A stretch of 62,999 bases of DNA from Allofournierella massiliensis (GCF_021531255.1 NZ_JAFBIO010000004.1:1-62999); one strand, 5' to 3'. Shown: positions 1-8,514, counted from the stretch's first letter. The notes: a model not told the origin generated them from the sequence alone. A program made the numbers and translations.

Positions 1-338
1 GGGGTGGGAGTTTCCTGCTGGTGTTCCGGGGTCTGGGTGGGCTCGGGGCTTGGCTGGGCCGTGGGCAGGGGAACGCCTCCCTCGGCCGGCGTCCCCAGAG
101 GGCCCTCATAGCCGGGCACATCCTCTCCATCCTCGGCAGCGGCCTCCTCTTCCGGGCTCAGGGCCTCGCTCATCACCCGGCCCGCCGCCTGCACCGCCGG
201 GGCTGTGTCGCCCAGCAGACTGCCCGCCGCCAAGGCCGCCCCGGCCGCGTCGAGATCCGCCGCCCGGGCCGCAAATCCCACCAGTGTCGCCAACACCAAA
301 GCCAGCGCCAGATTCACCAGCCGCCGCCCCTTGCCCAA
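1..338 (-). CDS. Exported/membrane-anchored protein, N-terminal part; possible SpoIIP
   Basis: Partial gene running off the left edge; at least 112 residues are readable. It has no ATG: the frame is closed by a TAA upstream, and I place the start at a TTG (336-338) that follows AAAGGGGG by 8 bases. A basic N-terminus (GKGRR) is followed by one hydrophobic segment (about residues 8-24), then an Ala-rich stretch, an acidic patch and a Pro/Thr/Gln-rich linker, as in a membrane-anchored exported protein before its catalytic domain. SpoIIP, the spore-engulfment peptidoglycan hydrolase, often lies beside rpsT in Bacillota and has this N-terminal layout, so it is the best guess, but the catalytic domain is outside the window. 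Confidence 0.5.
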   Translation of the reverse strand, partial: MGKGRRLVNLALALVLATLVGFAARAADLDAAGAALAAGSLLGDTAPAVQAAGRVMSEALSPEEEAAAEDGEDVPGYEGPLGTPAEGGVPLPTAQPSPEPTQTPEHQQETPT

Positions 339-507
339 GGCAACCGCCCCCTTTCCCGTTTCTGTCCCTATGTGTATGATCCAAAGCCGCCCTTATATGT
401 GTGGCGGGCTGTCCATTTTTGGGAATCCCCCGGGCCCGCAGGGAGGATTTCGGTCAAAATGCACAGAGAACCCGCCAAACAGCGCCTGATTTTTTTCTTT
501 CAAACGC

Positions 508-536
508 TTGCGCCAACAGGAAAGCTGTGATAAGAT
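508..536 (+). promoter_or_regulatory. Probable promoter of rpsT
   Basis: TTGCGC (508-513), a 17-base spacer and TAAGAT (531-536) lie 40 bases upstream of rpsT. The match is moderate. Confidence 0.5.
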
Positions 537-575
537 AGACAGTACTGTTAATGGGTGTTTAAGGAGGTGGAACGA

Positions 576-839
576 ATGCCTAATATTAAGTCCCAGAAGG
601 ACCGCGTTGTCCAGTCCGCGAAAGAGCAGGCCCACAACAAGGCCATCAAGTCTAACCTGAAAACAGTTGTCAAGAAGGCAAACGCTGCCATCGTTTCCGG
701 CGCTGCTGACAAGGATGCCGCTGTGAAGGTCGCTGTCTCTGCCATCGACAAGGCTCAGTCCAAGGGTGTGCTGCACAAGAATACCGCTGCCCGTAAGATC
801 AGCCGTATGGCCAAGCGCGCCAACAAGGCCCAGGCCTAA
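576..839 (+). CDS. rpsT: 30S ribosomal protein S20
   Basis: Encodes an 87-residue, Lys/Ala-rich protein beginning MPNIKSQKDRV, which is the usual S20 N-terminus; S20 binds 16S rRNA early in 30S assembly. An upstream in-frame start at 555 is rejected because AAGGAGG (561-567) sits 8 bases before the ATG at 576. The length matches the family. It is monocistronic, with a promoter upstream and an intrinsic terminator downstream, and is divergent from the possible spoIIP gene to its left. Confidence 0.97.
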   Translation: MPNIKSQKDRVVQSAKEQAHNKAIKSNLKTVVKKANAAIVSGAADKDAAVKVAVSAIDKAQSKGVLHKNTAARKISRMAKRANKAQA

Positions 840-856
840 CGCCCAAGTAGAAATCT

Positions 857-882
857 GCCGCGGGGTTTCCCTGCGGCTTTTT
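857..882 (+). terminator. rpsT intrinsic terminator
   Basis: Nine-base stem GCCGCGGGG / CCCTGCGGC with a TTT loop followed by five Ts, 17 bases after the rpsT stop. Confidence 0.85.
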
Positions 883-904
883 CTTTGCCGAAAGGGGAAC
901 AGAA

Positions 905-1297
905 ATGCTGAATGTGGGTATCACGGGGCAGGCCGTCTGCCGCGTGGATAAAGAAAATACCGCCGCCGCCCTGGGCAGCGGCATGCTGGAGGTTTTCGCC
1001 ACCCCCGCCATGATCAGCCTGATCGAGCGGGCCGCCTGCGAGAGCGTCCAGCCCTATCTGGAAGAGGGCTGCGGCTCGGTGGGCACCGAGCTGCGGGTGA
1101 AGCACCTGGCCGCCACCCCGGTGGGGATGACGGTGACCGCCAAGACCGAGCTGATCCAGGTGGAGGGCCGCCGTCTGGTCTTCCGGGTGGAGGCCTTTGA
1201 CGAGGCCGGCAAGATCGGCGAGGGTGAGCACGAGCGCTTCATCATTCAGAACGAAAAGTTTCTGGCCAAGGCTCAGGCCAAGGCAAAAAAAGATTGA
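905..1297 (+). CDS. Hotdog-fold acyl-CoA thioesterase, FlK (fluoroacetyl-CoA thioesterase)-like
   Basis: A 130-residue single-domain hotdog protein. The sequence carries Thr33, Glu41 and His67, reproducing the spacing of the Thr42/Glu50/His76 catalytic triad known in FlK of Streptomyces cattleya. That supports hydrolysis of a small acyl-CoA, with water or a Thr-assisted route as in FlK. The real substrate is unknown: members of this family are widespread in Clostridia and probably do not act on fluoroacetate. A Lys/Ala-rich tail (residues 117-130) ends the protein. It begins 65 bases after rpsT, past a terminator, and is followed by its own hairpin terminator, so it appears to be transcribed alone. 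Confidence 0.85.
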   Translation: MLNVGITGQAVCRVDKENTAAALGSGMLEVFATPAMISLIERAACESVQPYLEEGCGSVGTELRVKHLAATPVGMTVTAKTELIQVEGRRLVFRVEAFDEAGKIGEGEHERFIIQNEKFLAKAQAKAKKD

Positions 1298-1304
1298 TCC
1301 GGCC

Positions 1305-1352
1305 AAAAGCCCGGCGATGAGGAGGACAAGCTTCCTCCCGCCGGGCTTTTTT
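1305..1352. terminator. Bidirectional terminator between the thioesterase and spoVAE
   Basis: AAAAGCCCGGCG and CGCCGGGCTTTTTT form a stem flanked by A and T runs, serving the convergent thioesterase (+) and spoVAE (-) genes. Confidence 0.85.
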
Positions 1353-1363
1353 CTTTTTTGGAG

Positions 1364-1720
1364 TTAGTTCTGGTCCCGGCTTTTAAAGAGCAGGGCGGCC
1401 AGCACCCCGGCGGTAAGGCTGCCGCAGATGCCTGCCGAAGCCGCCGAAAAGCCCCCGGTAAAGGCCCCCAGCAGCCCCAGCCGCTCCACCGATTCCAACA
1501 CGCCCTGGGCCAGCAGGTGGCCAAAGCCGATGAGGGGGACCGTAGCCCCCGCCCCGGCAAACTCCGCCAGCGGCCCATACCAGCCCAGGGCCGAGAGGAC
1601 CACCCCCGACACCACATACAAAACCAGAATTCTCGCCGGGGTCAGGCTGGTCAGGTCCAGCAGCAGCTGGCCCACCACGCAGATGGCTCCCCCCACCAGA
1701 AATGCCCAGACAAAATTCAT
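1364..1720 (-). CDS. spoVAE: Stage V sporulation protein AE
   Basis: A 118-residue hydrophobic protein with about three to four membrane segments, recognisable as SpoVAE by its MNFVWAFLVGG start and the conserved middle segment around PLIGFGHLLAQGV (Gly-Phe-Gly-His). SpoVA proteins act in the inner forespore membrane and move Ca-dipicolinic acid into the spore and out at germination. The ATG overlaps the stop of spoVAD by four bases (ATGA), so the two genes are translationally coupled. Expression under the forespore sigma factor SigG is expected from family knowledge; I could not locate a convincing SigG promoter. Confidence 0.9.
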   Translation of the reverse strand: MNFVWAFLVGGAICVVGQLLLDLTSLTPARILVLYVVSGVVLSALGWYGPLAEFAGAGATVPLIGFGHLLAQGVLESVERLGLLGAFTGGFSAASAGICGSLTAGVLAALLFKSRDQN

Positions 1721-2742
1721 TCTTCTTCCTCCTTCACCCCGTTCAGGGGGCTTTCCAGCTCCACCAGATGGGCAATGCAGGGGATGCTCTCCTTCTGCAG
1801 AAAGGTGGTCTGGCTCATGAGCGATCCGGTGGCCATAAAGAGCACCCGCTTTTCCTGCCCGGAAAGCAGGCGGGGCAGGATGTGGGCCGCCAGCACGCTG
1901 GCCGAGCAGCCCGCGCCGCTGCCGCCGGCCCCGATGCTCTCCGGCCCCTCCCCGTATAAAAGGCAGCCGCAGTCCCGATGGAGCGGAAGCTCCAGCCCCT
2001 CCTTTTCGGCCAGCTTTGCCAGAAGCCGGCTGCCCACCCGGCCCAGATCGCCGGTATACAGCCCGTCAAATTGGGCAGCCCGGGCCCCGGTATCCGCAAA
2101 GAAATGCAGGAGGGTCTGGATGGCCGCCGGCGCCATGGCAGCCCCCATGTTGCTGATATCCTTGACCCCATAATCCCGCACCCGGCCAAAGGTCACCGCC
2201 TTGATCCGCACCCCCTGGCCCGCAGGGCTTACCAGGCAGCCCCCTGCGGCGGTGGCCGTCCACTGGGCGGTGGGGGTGCGCTTGCCCCCGTAGTCCAGAG
2301 GGGTGCGGAACTGCCGCTCGGCGGCGCAGAAATGGCTGCTGGTCAGGGCCAGGATCTGCTGACCCAGCCCGGCCCAGGCCATACAGGCGGCCAGACCCAA
2401 GGCCTCGGCCATGGTGCTGCAGGCCCCGTACAGCCCCGCAAAGGGGGCGTCCAGCCCCCGCATGGCATAGCTGCTGGCAGTGCACTGGGACTGCAGGTCC
2501 CCCGCAAAGACCAGATCCACCCCGCCGGGGCCCAGCCCCGCCTTTTGCAGCAGCTGTTCCAGGCAGCTGCTCTGCAGGGCCTGCTCGGCCTTTTCCCAGC
2601 TGGGCTGGCCCAGATAGTTATCGGTATACAGCCGGTCGAACCCCCGGCGCAGGGGGCCGCGGCCCTCCCGCTTGCCGCCCACCGCCGCAAAGGCCCGGAT
2701 CACCGGCGCCTTTTCAAAACACAATGTATCGCCCCTGCGCAC
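1717..2742 (-). CDS. spoVAD: Stage V sporulation protein AD
   Basis: Encodes 341 residues with a thiolase/KAS-III-like fold known to bind dipicolinic acid at the spore inner membrane. Family hallmarks are visible at the C-terminus, where the segment ATGSLMSQTTFLQKESIPCI precedes the end. The open frame extends upstream to 2949 but those residues do not fit the family; I choose the GTG at 2740-2742, preceded by GGGGG at 8 bases, which gives the usual length near 340. It heads a two-gene spoVAD-spoVAE unit. The usual preceding gene, spoVAC, is absent: the next gene upstream is a divergent dehydrogenase. Confidence 0.92.
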   Translation of the reverse strand: MRRGDTLCFEKAPVIRAFAAVGGKREGRGPLRRGFDRLYTDNYLGQPSWEKAEQALQSSCLEQLLQKAGLGPGGVDLVFAGDLQSQCTASSYAMRGLDAPFAGLYGACSTMAEALGLAACMAWAGLGQQILALTSSHFCAAERQFRTPLDYGGKRTPTAQWTATAAGGCLVSPAGQGVRIKAVTFGRVRDYGVKDISNMGAAMAPAAIQTLLHFFADTGARAAQFDGLYTGDLGRVGSRLLAKLAEKEGLELPLHRDCGCLLYGEGPESIGAGGSGAGCSASVLAAHILPRLLSGQEKRVLFMATGSLMSQTTFLQKESIPCIAHLVELESPLNGVKEEEE

Positions 2743-3029
2743 AGGCGCTTCCCCCTTTCCTTTTCGGGGTATTCTGCCCCGGCAGCGGCTTTTTATCCCG
2801 GGCCGGGCCCGGCAGCGGCAGCCAAGAGGAAAAAACTGCGTTTTTTGCGCTTGGAAATTCGTTTTCCTATTGTATTTAAATTTGCTTATGATATTATTAG
2901 TGTACAGGGATATGCTACTTGGTTGGGCATATTTTCCCGCCAGCGGCACAGCGGTGGGCGGCCGGGCAGGTTTTCTGCGCCGGGTTCCGCCTGTTTTTCT
3001 GCCGCCTATCTTCGTAAAGGAGTAAGAGA

Positions 3030-3992
3030 ATGAGCTACAAAGTTATCACCCTGAAGCAGATGGATCAGAGCGGCCATGAGTATCTGGCTCAGCACGGTGT
3101 AGAGGTCATCACCTCCCAATGCGACAACGAAGCCGGCTGGATCAAAGAGATCGCTGAAAACCAGGTGGACGGCATTTTCTGCCGCGTGGACAAGATTACC
3201 CCCGCCATGATGGACGCCTCGCCCAACCTGAAGGTCATTGCCAAGCAGGGCGCCGGCCTGGATAACATCGATATTCCCTACGCCACCAGCAAGAAGATTC
3301 AGGTTGTGTATTCCCCCGCCGGCAACATGCAGACTGTGGCCGAGCACGCCACCATGCTGCTGCTGATGTGCGCCCAGCGTTACCGCTATGTGGACCATCA
3401 GATGCGGGGCGGCAACTTCAACGTTCGCTACACCCTCACCGGTACCCATGACCTGAACGGCCACACCATCGGCCTGATCGGCTGCGGCCGCATCAGCCAG
3501 TGCTTCGCCAAGATCCTGGTGAACGGCTTCGGCATGAAGGCCATCGGCTACGACCCCTACATCACCCCGGACAAGCTCCAGGTACCCATCGAGCTGAAGG
3601 CCACCGCCGACGAGGTGTGGCAGCAGGCCGATTACGTGAGCCTGCACCTGCAGAGCAACGATGAGACCCGCCACAGCATCGGCTACAAGCAGTTCAGCAT
3701 GATGAAGCCCTCCGCTTCCTTCATCAACTGCGCCCGCGGCGACCTGATTGTGGAAGCCGACCTGATCCGTGCTCTGGAAGAGGGCAAGATCTACGGCGCC
3801 GCTCTGGACGTGTTCGAGCAGGAGCCCCTGCCCCTGGATCATCCCTTCCTGACCATGGAGAACGTAGTGCTCACCCCCCATATGGGCGCTGCTACCCAGG
3901 ATTCCGTCATTCGCTGCACCACCACCAGCTGCGAGGAGATCGTGCAGGTGCTGAACGGCCAGCCCGTGGCTTTCCCCGGCAACAAGCTGTAA
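3030..3992 (+). CDS. D-isomer-specific 2-hydroxyacid dehydrogenase (phosphoglycerate/hydroxypyruvate reductase type)
   Basis: A 320-residue NAD(P)-dependent dehydrogenase. The Rossmann motif GLIGCGRISQ (about residues 148-157) binds the cofactor. The catalytic Arg (NCARGD), Glu (FEQEP) and His (TPHMG) are all present in family order. There is no C-terminal ACT domain, so it resembles short phosphoglycerate dehydrogenases or hydroxypyruvate reductases; which 2-keto acid it reduces cannot be read from sequence. A strong ribosome site (AAGGAG) precedes the ATG, and its codon use (AAG, ATC, CTG) suggests high expression. It is followed by a GC-rich terminator and divergent from spoVAD. Confidence 0.88.
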   Translation: MSYKVITLKQMDQSGHEYLAQHGVEVITSQCDNEAGWIKEIAENQVDGIFCRVDKITPAMMDASPNLKVIAKQGAGLDNIDIPYATSKKIQVVYSPAGNMQTVAEHATMLLLMCAQRYRYVDHQMRGGNFNVRYTLTGTHDLNGHTIGLIGCGRISQCFAKILVNGFGMKAIGYDPYITPDKLQVPIELKATADEVWQQADYVSLHLQSNDETRHSIGYKQFSMMKPSASFINCARGDLIVEADLIRALEEGKIYGAALDVFEQEPLPLDHPFLTMENVVLTPHMGAATQDSVIRCTTTSCEEIVQVLNGQPVAFPGNKL

Positions 3993-4017
3993 GCTCCCCA
4001 TCATTCAGAACCCTTTT

Positions 4018-4046
4018 GCCCGGCCCTTTTGGGCCGGGCATTTTTT
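4018..4046 (+). terminator. Terminator after the 2-hydroxyacid dehydrogenase
   Basis: Perfect 9-base stem GCCCGGCCC / GGGCCGGGC, TTTT loop, then ATTTTTT. Confidence 0.92.
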
Positions 4047-4129
4047 GTCTTTTGTGTGCGGCAAAACACACAATATTTTTAACATTATTTTGTACGCTAT
4101 GCACAGTTCCTACGAAGTTTATTTTTTTG

Positions 4130-4158
4130 TTGAATCCGGGCTTTCAAATGCTTATACT
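4130..4158 (+). promoter_or_regulatory. Promoter of the MATE gene
   Basis: TTGAAT (4130-4135), 17-base spacer, TATACT (4153-4158), 76 bases before the start codon. Confidence 0.75.
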
Positions 4159-4234
4159 GGGTACTGGGTCCGCACAGGACCGACGTTTTTTTGTTGTTTC
4201 ACCCTGGATTTCAGGAGGTTTGGAAAGGTCCGGT

Positions 4235-5626
4235 ATGGAGATCCGTAAAAAATTCTTTGGCGCCGTAGTACCCAGTGTTCTGGCCTTTGCCCTGTCGGGG
4301 GTATATGCCATTGTGGACGGCTTTTTCATCGGCAACTGTGTGGGGGATAACGGGCTGGCCGCCATCAACCTGGCTTACCCGGTCACCGCCTTTTTGCAGG
4401 CCTTGGGCACCGGCATCGGCATGGGCGGCTCGGTGCGGTTTTCCATTGCGGCCGGGCAGGGAGATCTGCCCGCCCAGCGCCGGTATTTTTCCCTGACCCT
4501 GGCCATGCTGGCCCTGGCCGGGCTGGCCTGCACCCTGGCCCTTCTGCCCCTTTGCCGCCCTCTGCTGGTTCTGCTGGGGGCCCGGGCTGAGCTGCTGGGC
4601 CCCAGCCAGGATTACCTGGGCTGCATTGCCCTGGGCGCGGCCTTCCAGGTACTGGGCACCGGCATTGCCCCCCTTATCCGCAACCTGGGGGGTGCGGTCT
4701 GGGCCATGGTGGCCATGATCGGGGGCTTTGTCACCAACATCCTGCTGGACTGGCACTTTATTTATAACCTGGGCCTGGGCATGAAGGGCGCAGCTCTGGC
4801 CACCGTACTGGGGCAGGGGGTCACCGCCCTGCTGTGCGGGCTGCGCCTGCTGCGCTGCCGGCAGTTCTTCACCCGGCGCTTTGCGGGCCGGGCCCTGTTC
4901 TGGGCCCGGGGCATCCTGCTGGTGGGCGTTTCCCCCTTCGGGCTCACCTTTTCCCCCAATCTGGTACTGATTCTGATGAACCAGTCTGCCATGAACTGGG
5001 GCGGCGCCCAGGCTGTGGCCCAGTACGCGGCCATCTCTTATCTCACCTGCATCGTGCTCATGCTGCTGCAGGGGGTGGGGGACGGCAGCCAGCCCCTGAT
5101 GAGCTGGTGCAGCGGCCAGCGGGACGGCGAGGCCCTGAGCCGGGTCTGCCGGCTGGCCTACAGCTTTGCGGGCTGCACGGTACTGGCCGCCTGCACCCTT
5201 CTGTATCTGGTGCGCTACCAGGCCCCTCTCTTCTTTGGGGCCAGCGAGCCGGTGGCCCAGGCTGCCGGCGGGGCCCTGCCCCTGTTTTTGCTGGGGCTGT
5301 TCTGCGCCGCCTTCCTGCGGGTGCTCACCTCCCGCTTTTACGCCACCGGCGCCAACGGCCGGGCCTATCTGCTGATTTACGGCGAGCCTCTGTTCCTGGC
5401 CCTTCTGCTGGCAGCCCTGCCCCGGGTATTCGGGCTGTGGGGCGTTTGGGCTGCGGCGCCCCTCTCTCAGCTTCTGGCTGCCGCCCTGGGCGCTCTGCTG
5501 GCCCTGGTCAGCCAGCCCGCCGCCCTCCGTTCCGGCATCCGGGCCGAGCGTTGGGTGGCCGCGGTCTGCCTGGTGGGCCGGCGCCGTCTGCGCCTTGCCC
5601 TGCGCCGGGTCCGTCGTTTTGGCTGA
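4235..5626 (+). CDS. MATE-family multidrug/Na+ antiporter
   Basis: A 463-residue integral membrane protein with about 12 hydrophobic segments and the two-bundle arrangement of MATE exporters. Recognisable elements are the first-helix stretch PSVLAFALSGVYAIVDGFFI and NLGGAVWAM in the first half. MATE proteins export drugs or metabolites in exchange for Na+ or H+. The open frame starts at 4016, inside the preceding terminator; I choose the ATG at 4235, which has GGAAAGG six bases upstream and starts at the family's usual position. It has its own promoter and terminator. The substrate is unknown. Confidence 0.88.
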   Translation: MEIRKKFFGAVVPSVLAFALSGVYAIVDGFFIGNCVGDNGLAAINLAYPVTAFLQALGTGIGMGGSVRFSIAAGQGDLPAQRRYFSLTLAMLALAGLACTLALLPLCRPLLVLLGARAELLGPSQDYLGCIALGAAFQVLGTGIAPLIRNLGGAVWAMVAMIGGFVTNILLDWHFIYNLGLGMKGAALATVLGQGVTALLCGLRLLRCRQFFTRRFAGRALFWARGILLVGVSPFGLTFSPNLVLILMNQSAMNWGGAQAVAQYAAISYLTCIVLMLLQGVGDGSQPLMSWCSGQRDGEALSRVCRLAYSFAGCTVLAACTLLYLVRYQAPLFFGASEPVAQAAGGALPLFLLGLFCAAFLRVLTSRFYATGANGRAYLLIYGEPLFLALLLAALPRVFGLWGVWAAAPLSQLLAAALGALLALVSQPAALRSGIRAERWVAAVCLVGRRRLRLALRRVRRFG

Positions 5627-5651
5627 ATTTGACATAAATTCGATAATTTCC

Positions 5652-5680
5652 ACATCCGCCCTAAGGGCGGATGTTTTTTT
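5652..5680 (+). terminator. MATE gene terminator
   Basis: Stem ACATCCGCCC / GGGCGGATGT followed by a T run, 26 bases after the stop. Confidence 0.9.
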
Positions 5681-5715
5681 ATAAACAGGAAGGACACACA
5701 GCCAAAAGGCCCCTC

Positions 5716-5744
5716 TTGACAGATGCCCCCCTGACAGGTATTCT
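5716..5744 (+). promoter_or_regulatory. Promoter of the degV-like gene
   Basis: Consensus TTGACA (5716-5721), 17-base spacer, TATTCT (5739-5744). It gives a 5' leader of about 90 bases that is T-rich. Confidence 0.8.
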
Positions 5745-5843
5745 TAGGGTTGAAATTTCTTATTTTTTAAAATATTGTTTCTTTTTTTGTAATCACAGCC
5801 CTTTCTTTTCTATAAATTTATTGTGATTTGAGGTGCTTGGAAC

Positions 5844-6698
5844 ATGGTCCGCATTCTGACCGATTCCGCCAGCGATATGCCCCCCGCCCAGGCCAGGGAA
5901 TGGGGGGTGGATCTGATCCCCAACCTGGTGACCTTCCCGGACGGCTCCACCATCCAGGACAATGTGGACCTGACCAGTGATGAATTCTACCAGCAGATGG
6001 CCCGCTTTAGCGATCTGCCCCGCACCAGCCAGCCGGGGCCGGACGCTTTCCGGGATTATTACTCTAAAGCGGCCCAGGCAGGGGACAGCGTGGTCACCGT
6101 CACCATTTCCAGCGCTCTTTCCAGCCTGATCCAGTCGGCCCAGCTGGGCGCCCGGATGGCGGGCTTCACCGATGGGTACATCATTGATTCCTACCAGGCC
6201 AGCCTGAGCCAGCAACTGCAGGTACGGCGGGCGGTGCGCCTGCGAGACGAGGGGGCAAGCGCCGCCGAAATTGCCATGTATCTGGAACGGGAAAAACGCC
6301 ATGTGCACCTGCTGGGCATGGTGGAGGACCTGGACCATCTCCGCCGGGGCGGCCGGCTCTCGGTGGCGGCCACCCTCACCGGGCTGATGCTGGGGCTCAA
6401 GCCCCTGATCGAGATCAACGGCAAGGTCTGCGCCGTGGGCAAGGCCCGGGGCTGGGCCGCTGCCTGTGCTGCCATCATCAAGCGGCTGGAGGGGATGGGC
6501 GGCCTGGACCCCAAGCGGGAGTACATGCTGGGCTATTCGGTGGACCCCCATGAGGTAGACCTGCTTCAGAAGTACATCACCGAGACCCTGGGCCTACCCC
6601 CCGCCGAACTGGGGCAGATCGGCGCTGCCGTGGGCACCCATGTGGGCCCGGGCACCTTCGGCATTGTGTTTTACGACAATCAGCCCGATGATTTTTAA
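5844..6698 (+). CDS. DegV family fatty-acid-binding protein
   Basis: A 284-residue two-domain EDD-fold protein. The N-terminal signature ILTDSASDMP, the TSQPGP ligand-site loop (near residue 62) and the SSALSS motif (near residue 92) are family hallmarks; DegV proteins bind a fatty acid and some (FakB) present it to the FakA kinase. The RRGGRLS stretch (near residue 168) is also conserved. No fakA is nearby, so a FakB role is not shown. It has its own promoter and a terminator at 6706-6738. Confidence 0.92.
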   Translation: MVRILTDSASDMPPAQAREWGVDLIPNLVTFPDGSTIQDNVDLTSDEFYQQMARFSDLPRTSQPGPDAFRDYYSKAAQAGDSVVTVTISSALSSLIQSAQLGARMAGFTDGYIIDSYQASLSQQLQVRRAVRLRDEGASAAEIAMYLEREKRHVHLLGMVEDLDHLRRGGRLSVAATLTGLMLGLKPLIEINGKVCAVGKARGWAAACAAIIKRLEGMGGLDPKREYMLGYSVDPHEVDLLQKYITETLGLPPAELGQIGAAVGTHVGPGTFGIVFYDNQPDDF

Positions 6699-6705
6699 GA
6701 CCATG

Positions 6706-6738
6706 GCCGCTCTGCGCCTTTGCGCGGGCGGCTTTTTT
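6706..6738 (+). terminator. degV-like gene terminator
   Basis: GCCGCTCTGCGC / GCGCGGGCGGC hairpin with CTTT loop and a T6 tail. Confidence 0.85.
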
Positions 6739-6774
6739 CTTTTGGTTTCTCTTTTTTGGGGCCCGGCACCATGA

Positions 6775-6780
6775 TATAAT
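6775..6780 (+). promoter_or_regulatory. Extended -10 promoter of proC
   Basis: TGATATAAT has an extended TGn -10; the -35 region is only a T run. It lies 83 bases before the proC ATG. Confidence 0.55.
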
Positions 6781-6862
6781 GAAACTGTTCCGGGAAGCCG
6801 GCAGGTTTTCCACCGGATTTCCGTTTTTTGTTGAAAACTTTTCAGGATGGGAGAGATTCGTT

Positions 6863-7669
6863 ATGAAAGAACGCTTTGGTTTCATCGGCTGCGGCAATAT
6901 GGGCGGGGCTTTGGCCCGGGCGGCCTGCCGGGGCGCTGGCCCTCAGCAGGTGCTGATTTCCGGCCGTACCCCCGAAAAGGTGGCCCGGCTGGCGGAGGAA
7001 CTGGGGTGCCGACCTTCCACCAATGAAGAGATCGCCCAAACCTGTGACTTTATCTTTTTGGGGGTCAAGCCCCAGATGATGGCCGGGATGCTGGCCCAGA
7101 TCGCCCCCATTCTGCGGGAGCGGGGCAGCGGTTTTGTGCTGGTGAGCATGGCCGCCGGGCTTACCACCGGCCAGATCCTGGACATGGCGGGGGGAGAATA
7201 CCCCATCCTGCGGATCATGCCCAACACCCCCTGCGCAGTGGGGCAGGGGATGGTGCAATACGCGGCAAAGGGTATGGAACCCGGGCAGCTGAGCGCCATC
7301 CTGGAAGGAATGGCCCCTGCCGGCCGGTGGGACGCGCTGGACGAAGGGCTCATCGACGCGGCCAGCAGCGTGAGCGGCTGCGGCCCTGCCTTTGCCTACC
7401 TGTTTATCGAATCCCTGGCTGACGGGGCCGTGGCCTGCGGCCTGCCCCGGGCAAAGGCCCAGGAATATGCCGCCCAGATGGCCCTGGGCGCTGCCCGGAT
7501 GGTGCTGGAAAGCGGCCAGCACCCCGGCGCCCTCAAGGACGCGGTCTGCAGCCCTGGCGGCACCACCATCCAGGGCGTGCGTGCCCTGGAAGAGCACGGC
7601 TTCCGGGCAGCGGTGCAGAGCGCCGTGATTGCTGCCTTTGAAAAGAGCCGTGAATTCGCAGGAAAATAA
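6863..7669 (+). CDS. proC: Pyrroline-5-carboxylate reductase
   Basis: A 268-residue enzyme reducing pyrroline-5-carboxylate to proline with NAD(P)H. The N-terminal Rossmann signature GFIGCGNMGGAL, the central MPNTPC segment and the C-terminal segment with SPGGTTIQGV are the standard P5CR motifs. The frame is open from 6779, but the ATG at 6863 matches the family start and has GGGAGAG upstream. It is the first gene of proC-proB-proA, so the cell carries the whole glutamate-to-proline pathway in one place. Confidence 0.96.
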   Translation: MKERFGFIGCGNMGGALARAACRGAGPQQVLISGRTPEKVARLAEELGCRPSTNEEIAQTCDFIFLGVKPQMMAGMLAQIAPILRERGSGFVLVSMAAGLTTGQILDMAGGEYPILRIMPNTPCAVGQGMVQYAAKGMEPGQLSAILEGMAPAGRWDALDEGLIDAASSVSGCGPAFAYLFIESLADGAVACGLPRAKAQEYAAQMALGAARMVLESGQHPGALKDAVCSPGGTTIQGVRALEEHGFRAAVQSAVIAAFEKSREFAGK

Positions 7670-7722
7670 ACAGTATCAACAATTTGTATACTGTACAAAA
7701 AGTATAAATTCGGGAGAGGACT

Positions 7723-8502
7723 ATGAGAATCGTGGTAAAGGTGGGCACTTCCACCCTGGCCCATTCCACCGGCCGGCTGAATATCCGCCATGTGGAACGC
7801 CTGGTGAAGGTGCTGAGTGACCTGAAAAACGCAGGGCACGAGATCGTGCTGGTATCCAGCGGCGCCATCGGTATGGGGGTAGGCAAGCTGCTGCTGCCCG
7901 GCCGGCCGGCGGATATGCCCACCAAGCAGGCAGCCGCGGCGGTGGGCCAATGCGAGCTGATGTACACCTACGACCGGCTTTTTACCGATTACAACCACAC
8001 GGTGGCCCAGATCTTGCTGACCGGCGAGGATATTGAAAACGCGGAGCGTCGGCAGAATTTTGAGAATACCCTCTACCGACTGTTGGAGCTGAAGGCCCTG
8101 CCCATTGTGAACGAGAACGACACGGTATCCACCACCGAGATCGCGGTGGGGGACAACGATACTCTGGCGGCCATTGTGGCCTGCTGCGCCCGGGCAGACC
8201 TGCTGGTGCTGCTCAGCGATATTGAGGGGCTGTACACCGCTGACCCCCGCAAGGATCCCCAGGCCCGGCTGATCCCCCTGGTGGAAGAGGTGACTCCCGA
8301 GATCGAGGCCCTGGCCGACGGTAAGGGCTCCAGCCTGGCGGTAGGAGGCATGGCCACCAAGCTGCGGGCCGCCAAGATGGTGACCGCCTGCGGCACCGAC
8401 ATGATCATTACCCAGGGAGCCGAGCCGGAACGGCTGTATGAGATTGCCGAGGGCCGCCCGGTGGGCACCCGCTTTGTGGGCCGCCGGGCCGACCGGAACT
8501 GA
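7723..8502 (+). CDS. proB: Glutamate 5-kinase (short form, no PUA domain)
   Basis: Phosphorylates glutamate as the first, normally proline-inhibited, step of proline synthesis. The 259-residue protein is an amino-acid-kinase domain only: VVKVGTST, VSSGAIGMG and NENDTV are present. The C-terminal PUA domain of the 367-residue E. coli enzyme is missing, a known short form. Its ATG is preceded by GGGAGAGG and lies 53 bases after proC; that gap contains a TATACT...AGTATA inverted repeat, so proB may have extra transcription of its own. Confidence 0.95.
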   Translation: MRIVVKVGTSTLAHSTGRLNIRHVERLVKVLSDLKNAGHEIVLVSSGAIGMGVGKLLLPGRPADMPTKQAAAAVGQCELMYTYDRLFTDYNHTVAQILLTGEDIENAERRQNFENTLYRLLELKALPIVNENDTVSTTEIAVGDNDTLAAIVACCARADLLVLLSDIEGLYTADPRKDPQARLIPLVEEVTPEIEALADGKGSSLAVGGMATKLRAAKMVTACGTDMIITQGAEPERLYEIAEGRPVGTRFVGRRADRN

Positions 8503-8514
8503 AAGGAAACTGCC

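Noticed and set aside
2743-3029. SigG promoter for spoVAD
   Set aside because: GCATA and CATAA words occur but with unsuitable spacing (about 20 bases); not convincing enough to list.
4211-5653. A 480-codon open frame opposite the MATE gene
   Set aside because: Gln/Gly/Ala-rich mirror of a real membrane protein; no start signals.
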